NCBI GenBank assembly: GCA_014529385.2
Contig: CM043967.1
Location: 135,940,182-136,004,181 of the forward strand
From: Adiantum capillus-veneris
Taxonomy: Eukaryota > Streptophyta > Polypodiopsida > Polypodiales > Pteridaceae
DNA length: 64,000 nt
Reading direction: 5' to 3'
Part shown: positions 50,297 through 60,420 of the stretch, piece by piece
Layout of the letters: every line of letters starts with the position of its first letter
Numbering within the stretch: position 1 is the stretch's first letter
Position numbers and translations under genes: made by a program
The notes under the pieces: generated by a model
What the model was told of the DNA's origin: nothing
The model's input: only the letters and a program-made list of their open reading frames with translations
The model's database searches: none

Positions 50297-50926
50297 TTGC
50301 TAGACGCAGATGCTATGTTTCATGTCACACCGCATCGTAAATGGTTTTGTAGCTATTCTAGCGGGATGCTTGGCAGTGTACGTTTGACCGATGGATCGGT
50401 GCATGCGATAGCAGGTGCAAGAGATGTGAGACTGTCATTACCGATTGGTGTATCTTACTTGTTACGACATGTGCGCTATGTACCAGATTTGACATTGAGT
50501 TTGATCTCGATTGGTCAGCTTAGAGATTTTGGATGTCAGATTTCACTACGAGAACGAGATTTTGTGATGCATTTGGGTTCGCTAGTGATTGCGAGAGGTG
50601 CCAGGAGTGGTACAGGTTACCCATTTCATGTGGATCACGGGAGAGACGATGTTGTCTCTGTGATCATGCAGCTAGGTAGAGAGCGAGAGAGCAGGCGAGT
50701 CTCTTTTGCTTGTGGGTTGCAGGATGCTTTGCATGGAGTGCAGAGCAGTGACCTTGTTGTGCAGGTTGCGTCTATGGATGCACAGGTAGAGCGGGACAGC
50801 TCTAGTGAGTCACAGCAGGATGAGTCATCAGAGGTGATGACAGAGATGACTCACATGGATGCTGAGATGTCGGCTATTGTGGAGTCATTTCTTGATATGC
50901 TTATGCCAAATCTTGATGCAGATTGA
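50297..50926 (+). pseudogene. Element G protease-like stretch
   Basis: In the same frame as the gag, after TAG TGG. LLDADAMFHVTPHRKWF aligns with F IIDSGASLHVSPNKEWF; the catalytic Asp is kept but the Ser-Gly is replaced by Ala-Asp, so proteolysis is doubtful. VRLTDGSVHAIAGARDVRL and LRHVRYVPDLTLSLISIGQL match the protease end. The last 90 residues are acidic and Ser-rich with no match. It ends at TGA 50924-50926. Confidence 0.75.
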
Positions 50927-50932
50927 GGACAG

Positions 50933-51367
50933 ATGGATACTCCTGGTACACATGTGATCTGTGGTGGGCACGAGGAGTCACTCCAGAGCTCGGAGTCAGA
51001 GTCCCATGGTCTCTATGATAGGGGACAGGATTGCCATGAGTTGAGTTCTGAGTTGGAGGTGGCAGGGGTTGCTAGGGTTGCATCAACGTTCGGTGTCTTC
51101 ATGTACGAGATGCTGATCTCGAGGCCCGACATAGCAGCTGTAGTGGGAGCATTTGCAGCAGGGTTGATTAGTTGTTCGATGACTGATCTCGGCATAGAGC
51201 ATAGGGGAGGTTTGCAGGTATTGGACCGATACTTGGAGGAGTGCATGAGCTCTTGTAGACTCTTTGCAGAGCTTGGAGCTAGCTCTGTGTGGCTTCCGAA
51301 GCGAGATGTTTGTCTATCAGTAGAGCCGGATGCACTAGCTCATCGAGAGTCAGTGGGCATAGGTTGA
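50933..51367 (+). pseudogene. Element G reverse transcriptase/RNase H remnant
   Basis: Still in the same frame. STFGVFMYEMLISRPDIAAVV aligns with F SAVGSLMYAMISTRPDIAFAV, and the block ending RYLEECMSS aligns with the F block ending RYLKSTKSM. A few more residues (ASSVWLPK) suggest RNase H. All catalytic parts are missing. Confidence 0.75.
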
Positions 51368-51414
51368 GAGAATATCTCACCTTCTATTAGTTGTACACTA
51401 GTAGATCTTGCTTA

Positions 51415-51468
51415 AAGGCACATTGGCCTTTAAGTGGGAGGTTGTTGGGGTTAAGGCCTATGTGCCTT
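51415..51468 (+). promoter_or_regulatory. Hairpin around the polypurine tract of element G
   Basis: AAGGCACATTGGCCTTTAA (51415-51433) pairs with TTAAGGCCTATGTGCCTT (51451-51468), 16 of 18 pairs. The loop AGTGGGAGGTTGTTGGGG holds the purine tract and LTR start. A C-G pair of F (40626/40675) is G-C here (51418/51465). Confidence 0.75.
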
Positions 51469-51633
51469 GACCAGTCGCCCAGGTCATGGGCGCCCGCCCA
51501 CTATTACCCTATACTTATAGTGAGTATATTGTATAGGGGGAGCTGCCACTTCACAGTCTCCCCACCCACATGGTGTGTGTGTCTCATTCTCTCTCTCTCA
51601 CTCTCCGTCTATGGTGCTCCCCAATCCCCTTCA
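51443..51633 (+). repeat. 3' LTR of element G
   Basis: Same length and ends as the 5' copy. The TATATATATAG word is changed to TATACTTATAG here. Confidence 0.93.
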
Positions 51634-51890
51634 CAAGGGTGGGATCTTTTTTGAGAATCAAAACAGAGTACTCTAAATCTACCTTTTAGAATAGCTGTCA
51701 GAGTGATCAAGCTCATTCCACCCTACACATGCTTTCATATAGATTGCATATTTACCAAGTGAATACTTGCCATTAAAATCATGTTTGCTTTTACAAGCAT
51801 TGAATTGCATCAATCAAGTTGTAATTGCAAGCTCGAGCACATCTAGCATCAGGACTTGACAATGAGAAAAAAAAAAGACAATGCTAGCAA
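51634..51890 (-). pseudogene. Copia scrap I, gag (right part)
   Basis: On the minus strand, in shifting frames, it reads DSYSKR and then KKDPTL. This is the copia gag segment that normally precedes the ENVINSILEEEKR helix found at 47835-47875. Together with the left part it restores gag order around the G insertion. Confidence 0.6.
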
Positions 51891-52379
51891 AGATATAGTT
51901 AACTATCTAGTTTACTTTACTATGTGTGTAAAAAATGCAACAAGTCACACATTGAGGATCTTTCCGAGCATTGTAATGATGAAAAAGGAAACCTCCATTT
52001 TGTAAGTAGGAAAACTTTTTCTTGTAAGCCATGGAGTTATAAAATAACTGTTGGAATTAGGGTTGCAAGAAAACACACACAGCTTGGAGAAGACGAAAGA
52101 AGCTCAATGCACACAAGAGAGAGTGTATTACTTTGTGTGCAATGGAAAGATAGATAGCCCTAGAATGATTGGCGTATATACAATGCACTGAAAAAAACCC
52201 TCCTAGTGAGAGGAAAAATGCCCCAGTGGTACTAAGTGTGTTCACACACATCACTACCACATGTATATGGTTACAAATCCCCCCTAGAGTGATGCGGTGA
52301 ACGAGAGCTAGCACATGAGTAAAGGGAAGTGCCATGCCCTAAGGACATGATTAATTCATAAAGGGGAGTAAGCCCAAAG

Positions 52380-53810
52380 CTTTGCGGAGAGCTTCGAACT
52401 TCTCACGAGACAATGCCTTTGTTAAAAGACCTGCAACGTTGTCCTGTTTTGGCACATAAGCCAAGCTGATCTCTTCTATTGAGAGCCTTTCCTTGACATA
52501 GTGGTAATGCACCTCAATGTGCTTCGTGCGAGCATGAAAACTAGGTTCCTCACAATTGCCAATGCGCTCTGACTATCAGTGTAGATAGTTTTGGCAGTGT
52601 CTTGTCCAACACCCAAATCAACCATAAGGCTTCTGAGCCATACACACTCAATCGTATTTGTGAAGAGTGTCGTATACTCAGCCTCACAACTAGAAGTGGC
52701 CAAATTAGGTTTCTTCTTGCTCAACCATGATATACATGAACTGCCAAGCATGAAACAAAAACCACTTGTGGACACTCGCGTGTCAATATAACCAACCCAA
52801 TTTGAGTTCGGAAAAGCATGTAAGTCTGGCAGCAATGATCCCCCCTTGGGATAAAACAAGCCAAGATGTAAAGTGCTACTCAAGTAGCGGAAAATCCTCT
52901 TGACAGCCTGCCAATGCTTAGACCTTAGGCTATGCATAAATCTGTTGACCTGTGAGACTGCAAATTGTATATCCTGCCTCGTGTTGCATACATAAATGAG
53001 ACATCCAACAACATTTTGGTAAAGAGTGACATTTGCAGGATCACCAGCATCATGAAGACTCAATTTCAAACATGTTTCCATGGGATTGAAAATAGGTTTG
53101 CAATCCTCAAGTCCAAACTTATATAGAAATGTCTCTATGTAACTTTTTTGACACAAGGCAATACCACCATCATACTGCTTAAACTGTATACCCAAGTAAT
53201 GATGCAACAACCCCACATCTTTCACCTTGAAAGTAGCATTAAAATCAGCCTTAAACCCAACAATATGTCTCTCATTTGTTCTAGTGATCAACAAATCATC
53301 CACGTAGAGAACCCCAATGAGAAGTACATCACCCTCACGCTTTACATACAATGTGCTTTCTGTTGGACTGTGTGACAAAAGCCTCCTTTGACCAAATGAG
53401 TGTCAGCCTTCTCATACCAAGCATGAGGAGGTTGCTTCAACCCATGCAAAGATTTATTACATTTTCACACTTTATCCTCTTGTCCTTTCTTCACAAAACC
53501 GGGAGGCTACATTACAATGACTTCCTCAAATATGTCACCATTCAAGAAAGCAGTAACAATATATGATTGATGTACATCCCAACCAAAATGAGCTACCAAT
53601 GCACATAGAAAACGCACAGTAGTCATACGACAACTGGGAGCAAAAGTCTCTTCATAATATATGCCTTTTTTTTGTGCATAACCTTTTGCAACAAGTGGAG
53701 CCTTATGGCAATGAATCTCATCATCCGGCTTGCGTTTCAACTTGTAAACCCACTTTGTACCAATGGCCTTTTTCCCAGGAGGCAAATCACATAAAGTCCA
53801 TGTGTCATTT
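52380..53810 (-). pseudogene. Copia J reverse transcriptase and RNase H
   Basis: WVYKLKRKPDDEIHCHKAPL (about 53745) opens the domain, and VTAFLNGDIFEEV follows. A 300-codon open stretch at 52476-53378 then has LYVDDLLITR (the intact catalytic box), KDVGLLHHYLGIQFKQYDG, RQDIQFAVSQVNRFM, TSSCEAEYTTLF and DLGVGQDTAKTIYTDSQSAL. Frameshifts near 53400 and at the RNase H end inactivate it. Confidence 0.87.
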
Positions 53811-54207
53811 TCTATAAGTGCATAATATTCTGATTACATGGCAGCCATCCAATTTTTTGAATTTTGTGCTTCACCAAAAGATAGAGGTTCCTCAACATCA
53901 TGTAAGTTAGAAACAGCCAAAGCATAACAATCTGATGCATAAGATGCATGGCGAGAACTTGAATGAGTACGACTAGACAAAGGTACATCCAATTTACATT
54001 CACACAAAGTATGCACCAGCCATTTTGGCATACCTCTAGCCTGCTCATTCTCAACCATTTCCTCATCAAGTATATCATGTACATCTGCATTAGTAATAGG
54101 CTGATCTGTAACATTTTCAGAAACCCCCATAGGCTGTATATTTGTCTCTTTGGAATCTGCATTTGAACTTTCACCATTGAAAAGAGACAACAAAGTGTCC
54201 TATGAGA

Positions 54208-55910
54208 TTACATTACTGCCTCTAGTACATGACAGCAAGGGCTGAACAAAATCTTCCACAAACACAACATCCCATGAGACCAAGATATGCTTTGTTTGCG
54301 GATGATACTACCCATAACCTTTGCTTTCAGCACTATAACCAACCAAAATACATTTGAAATCCTTATCATCCAATTTTCTGCGATGTGCTTGTGGCACCAA
54401 AGCATATGTCAGACAACCAAAAACATGCATGTGCTCAATAGAAGGCTTTCTATCATGCCATGCCTCATATGGAGTTGTAGACTGCAAAGCTTTTGTAGGA
54501 CACCTGTTAAGTACATAAGTGGCACACATGATGGCCTCAAGACAAATCGAATGTGGCAAAGCTTGACTTTTGACCATACGTGCCATTTTCATAAGTTACA
54601 TGTTTTTCCTCTTAGCAACACCATTTTGCTGAGGCATATAAGGCACTGTACATTAGTTTTTTATCCCGCAAGTAGCCAAAAATGCATTAAATTCATGAGA
54701 CATATACTCCCCCCCTTGATCGGAACAAGGGTGCCCATAGTACATTTCGAGACATTTTCAGCCATAGCCAAAAATTGTTTGAAGCACATAAATACTTCGG
54801 ACTTTGCTTTAAGCGGATATACCCATGCATGCCTGGAGTAATCATCAATAAAAGTCACGAAGTAAAGGTAATTCCCCAAGGATGGAGTTTGCATGGGCCC
54901 ACAAACATCACTATGCACAAGCTGCAATCTACATATGGCCCTAACTGAACCATCCTTTGAAAACTTAGAACGTTGCATCTTACCCAAAATACAATCTTCA
55001 CATACATGTTTGACAGCTGCTTCAAGAGGCGGCAAAGAAGCAACCATATCAGATTGTTGCAAACACAGCAAACTGGTAAAAATTCAGGTGACCAAAATGT
55101 GCATGCCAAAGTTTTTTATCTGAAATAGCCTTTGAATCCACAACTGCATTTTCAAAATTCTGCCCACATTTAATATACAAAGTGATCTTATACAGCCCAC
55201 GACATAAAATGCGTGATTTCATCACCAAAACTGAGATCATGTAGTATTGTACATCTATCATCCACAAACTTGACTACAAGTCCAAGTCTAGCAAGTGCAC
55301 ATACAGATAAAAGATTCTTCTTGATCCCAAGTACATAAAGTGCATCAACAAGTGTGAAAGAAGTACCATTTGCAGTAGTAATCACTATCTTTCAAACTCC
55401 TTGAACAGGATAAGAGGCATTGTTAGCACAAGTAGCTGAATTTCCATGAGAGACAGACTCAAGAGAGGTGAACAAATCATGATGTGAAGTAATGTGCTTT
55501 GTAGAACCACAGTCATAATACCACACATGTGAATCTACAGCAGTAAGCACAATCTTTCAAACTCCTTGAACCGGATAAGAGGCATTGTTGGCACAAGTAA
55601 CTGAATTTCCATGAGAGACAGACTCAAGAGAGGTGAACAAATCATGATGTAAAGTAATGTGCTTTATAGAACCACTGTCATAATACCACACATGTGAATC
55701 TGTAGCAACGGACATGCATGCATCATGGACAGCAAGATTATAGGTACACTCTGCACTAAAAGCCCATTCTGCATCAACATCAGCATCACAACCTCCTTTC
55801 ATGGAAGACTCAACAATAGCTGCATTTGTAGTGGAACCATTATTTACAGTGGAACCAGCCTCTTTCTTCTTAGCCTCTTTGGCCTTCAACTTGGGACACT
55901 GCTTGATCAA
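54208..55910 (-). pseudogene. Copia J protease and integrase
   Basis: Protease motif WYYDSGSIKHIT lies in 55537-55701 and a second version with DCG in place of DSG lies in 55372-55536. Then come DALYVLGIKKNLLSV, the integrase zinc site (LWHAHFGHLN, VCEDCILGK), HSDVCGP, FIDDYSRHAW and the end LNRCPTKALQS. The DRGGEY-type motif is hit by a frameshift near 54720. Confidence 0.85.
55372..55701 (-). repeat. 165-bp in-frame tandem duplication in copia J protease
   Basis: The segment with CTTTCAAACTCCTTGAAC through to CATGTGAATCTRYAGCA occurs twice in a row (period 165). The unit covers the protease active site. 165 is a multiple of three, so the duplication itself keeps frame. Confidence 0.93.
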
Positions 55911-55919
55911 ATGTTCATT

Positions 55920-56782
55920 AGCTTACAATAATGGCAACACATCTTCTTTTTTCCCTTATCACTAGAATTTTCGAAAGAATTGCTACCAACAGACGAATTA
56001 GGAATATATAATTTTCCACTTGCAAAAGCACCATGAGAAGTGCTTGCACTGTTAGCACCTTTTTTTTGAGCAGCAATAAAGGCATGTTCAACTACACGCT
56101 ATCTAGTCTTGTTTTTTCTGGAAAGCGACTCTCTTGCAATAGCAATGTGCATAATGCATCAAACTCAACAACTTCAGGATTTCCTTGGATCATAAGTCTC
56201 CAAGTACTAGCAAAAGTCTGGTAAGAATCTAGCAAAGCATCAAGAACAGTCTACACAAGGGAACTGTCTGAAATGACTTCACCTATAGAAATAAGTTGCT
56301 CATTCATAGCCTTTACACCAACAAGAAAAGTGTCCATATCATCTTTCTCATGCATAATCTTTGACTCCAGCTCTTTATGCAGCAATGAAATTTTTGCCAC
56401 ATTGCGACTTGCATAAAGACCAGCCAGAATAACCCAAGCTTGTTTCGCAAATTTCACTGAACGAATGTGAGGAGTAATAGTGCGCTTCACAGACAACGCA
56501 ATCAATGCATGAGCCTGTGCATCTTTTACATCCCAACAAGCTTGTTCTATCGTAGCCAAAACAACTCTAACAACAGTAATCCGTGCAGCAAGACCTGCAA
56601 CATCCTTAACATCACCTACATCCTCAGAAGCAGGACGTACATCAATGCCTTGCACAATGTTCCAAACGCCCTTCGACACAAGAACATGTTGCATCATATA
56701 AGCCCACATAGGGTAATTGTCCCCATCCAATCTGCCCTCAGCAGCAAACATCTTGAACACATGTGTGTTGTTTTCAGCCATG
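55920..56782 (-). pseudogene. Copia J gag
   Basis: It starts at the ATG at 56782: MAENNTHVFKMFAAEGRLDG, MWAYMMQHVLVSKGVWNIVQ, then the helical capsid part to about 56250, where a stop follows DSSLV. The nucleocapsid knuckle starts CCHYCK near 55940 but a single missing base shifts the frame inside it. Confidence 0.85.
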
Positions 56783-57377
56783 GTAAATGTTGCACCTGAT
56801 GTGAAAACTCCTCGAAAAGAGGAGAAGAAAAAAGAAAACAGCATGTCCTATATAGCACAAATTGTAGAACACCGTAAGGGACCTGTTATATAGAAAACGA
56901 CACTGACAGAATTTCTGCACAAAATGACGAAATAGCCTGCGTAGTATTGCCTGTAGTGGAAACGAAAGCCGAAATGAGCCCAAATCAGAAATCTAAATAG
57001 ACTGAGCTCTTTGAGTCTTCCCAGAATATTTGTCGACCTGCAAACGCTCGCCAAAGCTCATAGACATCGAAGAAAGTGAGCAGGCGTGGTGCTGGAGTTT
57101 ATTGCGACTAAGCCCGGGAGGACGCAACCTGCTCTGATACCAATTGTTGGAATTAGGATTGCAAGAAAACACAAATAGCTTGGAGAAAAGGAAGGAAGCT
57201 CAATGCACACAACAGAAAGTGTATTACTTAGTGTGCAATGGAAAGATAGATAGCCCTAGAATGATGGATGTATATACAATGCACGGGACAAAAAACCTCC
57301 TAGTGAGGGAAAAAATGCCCCGGCGGTCCTAAGTGTGTTCACACACATCACTATCACATGTATATGGTAACTATAAC

Positions 57378-57820
57378 AGTCCATTGCTTCATTAAGAGTG
57401 TTCTTGTAGAGATGAAGAGAATCCATCAATTCTTATAGAAGAGAGGTTTTCCTATAGCCAACAAAACTAATTTGATATTGAGAATTTTGCATCACTTCTT
57501 CTAGGGAAATGCTTGAGTAGAACTAATTAGATATTCTTTTTTGCTTATAAAACTTGTTTTGGCTATTGCTTTATGTGCCTTGAATGCATACGTAACACTG
57601 ATGGATATTAAAAAAAACATTTCACGTGCCTTGAATGCAAAAGTAACAATGATGGATAAATAGGCAGGGCTTTGAACATTTCCTTGTGGAAAACGAACAT
57701 TATTTATTCTAGAAGGCATTGTCATTTATTTATGCTTGTTGAAATGTGAGGGAGGGGAGGGGAGGCACAAGAAGTTTTGGACAAATTCTCACAATAATTC
57801 GCACATTGTGACTTACCTCA
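57378..57820. other. Short intergenic stretch
   Basis: A pair of similar lines GTGCCTTGAATGCA...GTAAC near 57567 and 57628 suggests a small duplication. A GGGGAGGGGAGG purine tract lies at 57750-57764. No gene was seen. Confidence 0.4.
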
Positions 57821-57923
57821 ACATCATGAGCTTCTCCTCGAGAGGCACCGGGCCGGCGGTTCCCTTGCCCCCAATCGTACCTAGCTAGGTATGCGGTGCC
57901 TCTCGAGTAGAAGCTCATGATGT
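57821..57923. other. Strong foldback, 30-bp arms with one mismatch
   Basis: Arm 57821-57850 (ACATCATGAGCTTCTCCTCG then AGAGGCACCG) pairs with 57894-57923, with only one mismatch (C against A-complement at 57836). The 43-base spacer contains a 14-base palindrome TACCTAGCTAGGTA. A transcript would form a long near-perfect stem, in the size range of plant microRNA precursors, but a transposon end or a chance foldback is also possible. Confidence 0.8.
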
Positions 57924-58079
57924 TATGCATTGTATGGAAAACACTGACAAAGACTCCATTTTCCTATATGAGAAAATCTCTAAATCTTCTTGTGAGGGGA
58001 GGGGAGGGGAGGCTCCACCTTTGAGACCATGCAAGGAAAAATTGCCTAGCAGCTATCAGCAGAGTAGAAGCAAGACTCT

Positions 58080-58115
<36 letters not shown>

Positions 58116-58719
58116 GCAAATTGAAACGACCCGTTGCAGGAAAAGCATCCGCTGGTATACTAATTACCGCTTTACAATTGAAATTGCATGCCTTGGCCTT
58201 AAGTCCACAGTTGAAACTTCAAACTTCGCACAGTGGGGCACTGGTTACTTTTGGTCCGTGAAGGCAAGTCAGTACTCTGCAACAGATTTTTGGCACGCAT
58301 GACTTTTAAAAAGGAAAGTAGAAGTTGATTGTGATGGTGATGTAGGAGTGTGGAGGTGGTACTGACTCTGTACCTTGAGCCATCAAAGTATTTATTGGAG
58401 CTAAAAGGCAAAAATGAAAGCATCAAACCTACATTAGGTGCATTCTCTGAATCAAAACCTCAACTTCAGTCTTACCATATGAAGGTACTGGTATTGATGC
58501 CTGTGATGAACGCACTTACGTCATTGCCCTTATTTCCCTACTAGAATGCTTTTAGGCCAAGTTCAAACTGTACAAACGCTTGGCGTTCTAGGGAATCCTT
58601 ATCTTTGTACTTACACACGAATTACAATGTTGTGTGCTCTTGAGCTTCTCCTCCAAAAATATGTATTTCTTACAACCTTGAACCTAACCTTTGGTATTAG
58701 AGTATGCTATAGCTTCTGA
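57924..58719. other. Intergenic DNA with (CA)n and a possible LTR end
   Basis: A GGGGAGGGGAGGGG tract (about 57995) and a (CA)n tract (58081-58112) are present. Near 58690 the phrase TTTGGTATTAGAGTATGC resembles a tRNA-Met primer site, and the DNA before it could be an LTR end. This would place dispersed-repeat copy 2 in the leader of an unidentified LTR element. Confidence 0.4.
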
Positions 58720-59040
58720 GCAACATCTCAAGTATCCTCAACCTCCCACTAAGTGAGTCTTGTTGAGCTTTTGCAAGTTAACATGTTTGCTCATTGACGC
58801 ATATGGTGCGCGTGTCGCCCTTATGGCTCGTGTGGGTTGCTTTAATGACTTGGGTTGCATTGTCCTGGCTTCTTGGCTCTTATCTTACTTTCAAAAGAGC
58901 AACTTAGAATCTGGTTTTTGTTTCTTTATTAGGTTATACATGATTTTGAAGTGTAAAAGTGCCTGCTACATTAGGCAACGTTTTGTTGGAAAGTCTTGTG
59001 TTATGAGGCTCCTCCATCCTCAAGCACATGGAGTGAGTGA

Positions 59041-59076
<36 letters not shown>

Positions 59077-59376
59077 ACAGCCGGGATATGGATAGGGAGC
59101 ACGCGAGCGCTCGGCAAGAGGCTACAAGCGGGCATCAGCAGGAAATCGAGCAGTTATCAGGGCTTACTCGGGTGGCCAAAGGCCTGCGGCGCACCTTCTT
59201 GGCTGAAATGATGGCAGTTGCAACAATCTCTGATGTCCCAAATTCTGTCAAGACCTCTGTAGCGCTGTCGAAGGGCTGTAGACACCCATGTTACTCCGCC
59301 CAAACTCTAAACATGTGTCGGTTATCGCACATGTTGTGTGTTTGTAAGCCAGTGCTCTTGTAAGGTGTGAAGCTGT
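58720..59376 (+). repeat. Dispersed repeat, copy 2
   Basis: Partner of 46359-47085 in direct orientation, with a shorter (GA)n tract at 59043-59073. A frame of 108 codons crosses it (containing REHASARQEATSGHQQEIEQ) but resembles no family I know. Confidence 0.9.
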
Positions 59377-59689
59377 GGAATACTAACACTGTTGAGAGCA
59401 TGTAGTACCCAATTGAGAATTTACAGTCTCTCTTAATTAACAAGACAAGGAGTGGCGAACCCATACGGTCATGTGCAAGAACGGTGATTGTAGAGTCCTC
59501 AAATCTTAATAAAAAAAAGATCTTACTACTATGTATGTCAAGTTCAGTGTATCTTGCCTACTTCCAGCCCGTGTCAACTGTTGGTTTTGGATGCTATTTC
59601 TTTTATTACGCTTATTATCTGCCATGTCCACCAGCCTGAGCAGGGCAAAGAAGCTATAGCTTGATGTAAAGCGAGGGAGCCTTTCCTAT
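59377..59689. other. Short stretch without recognisable content
   Basis: No coding or repeat signal was seen. Confidence 0.4.
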
Positions 59690-60420
59690 GCTTGCAGCTT
59701 GGCTGAACATACGCATGGTGAGGTTAGTAGTCAAGACAAATGCTTTGGTCTACATGTTTCATGTCAATGTGGCGTACTTTTGAAAGCTTATGATGAGCTT
59801 ACCTTGGGGGATGTGGTCTACTGGAATGAAATGTTTTGTCCAACAAGGTTGGGTCCAAGAAGCATTGAGCGAGGGCAACCACCAATGCCTGCGTTTTGAA
59901 GGCATGTGGCATTATGTAAGACACTCCCATCAGTTAACAAATTCATGAAGAGATTGTTAGGGTGAGGATGGAAAATGAGGGCCTCTCTCTAAGTACAATA
60001 ACCTATGTTTGCAGGGGTCACCCTCTTCTGCACACGTCTTGGATGCCCAACCTTTGGATGCACTTATTGTAAGCTGTCCCCCCACATGGAAATAGGAGGT
60101 TTCTTTTACCAAATGCCAAGTAGGGGCTTCTCTATTAATACAGCTTACCCATGCTTGCGTCTTGAAGTTATGTGGCATTTTGTTGGTGATGAGATTGTTT
60201 GGTTAGGGGATCTTCGATAAAAACATTGTACCTGGCATTGATTTTCTCCGCATGTATGCAATCAAGAGTGTCATCTCTTGCGTGCATTATTTATAGGACA
60301 TGCACAACAAGCAAAATGCCAGAAATGGATCAACAAGCAATGGGTTGTTTTGGGCAAGTAAGGGCTGAGACTTACATGCGACTACCTATGCTTGCATCTT
60401 GAACGCATCATGTAGTGGTG
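59690..60420 (+). pseudogene. Possible PPR gene relic
   Basis: Broken frames show words in PPR style. DVVYWNEM (about 59815) resembles VVSWNALI. Near 60149 THACVLKLCG and near 60390 TTYACILNAS resemble the TYACVLKACG block that opens PPR repeats in moss and fern organelle RNA-editing proteins. The spacing (around 240 bp) would fit a few repeats. Stops and frameshifts occur throughout. The assignment is by resemblance only. Confidence 0.4.

Larger units (their letters stand above)
47883..51633 (+). mobile_element. Compact LTR element G, non-autonomous relative of copia F
   Basis: Two LTRs of 191 bp each (47883-48073 and 51443-51633) with 9 differences by eye (about 95%). The primer site TTGGTATCAGAGC is at 48075-48087, and the purine tract AAGTGGGAGGT lies before the 3' LTR. 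Flanks are CAGGG (left) and CAAGG (right), a 5-bp target duplication with one change, inside the gag of scrap I. The interior has a 1.6-kb leader and a 1.66-kb coding stretch for gag, a protease remnant and an RNase H remnant. Integrase and most of the reverse transcriptase are absent. It probably depended on F-like proteins. Confidence 0.92.
52049..57372 (-). mobile_element. Copia element J, complete but decayed, A family
   Basis: LTRs at 52049-52275 (3') and 57145-57372 (5'), about 90% identical by eye. The target duplication is ATAAC at 52044-52048 and 57373-57377. The primer site is at 57132-57144 (TTGGTATCAGAGC on the minus strand). The internal order is the same as in element A. Many stops and frameshifts and an in-frame 165-bp duplication are present. 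It is older than A by LTR divergence and not nested in another copy. Confidence 0.93.
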
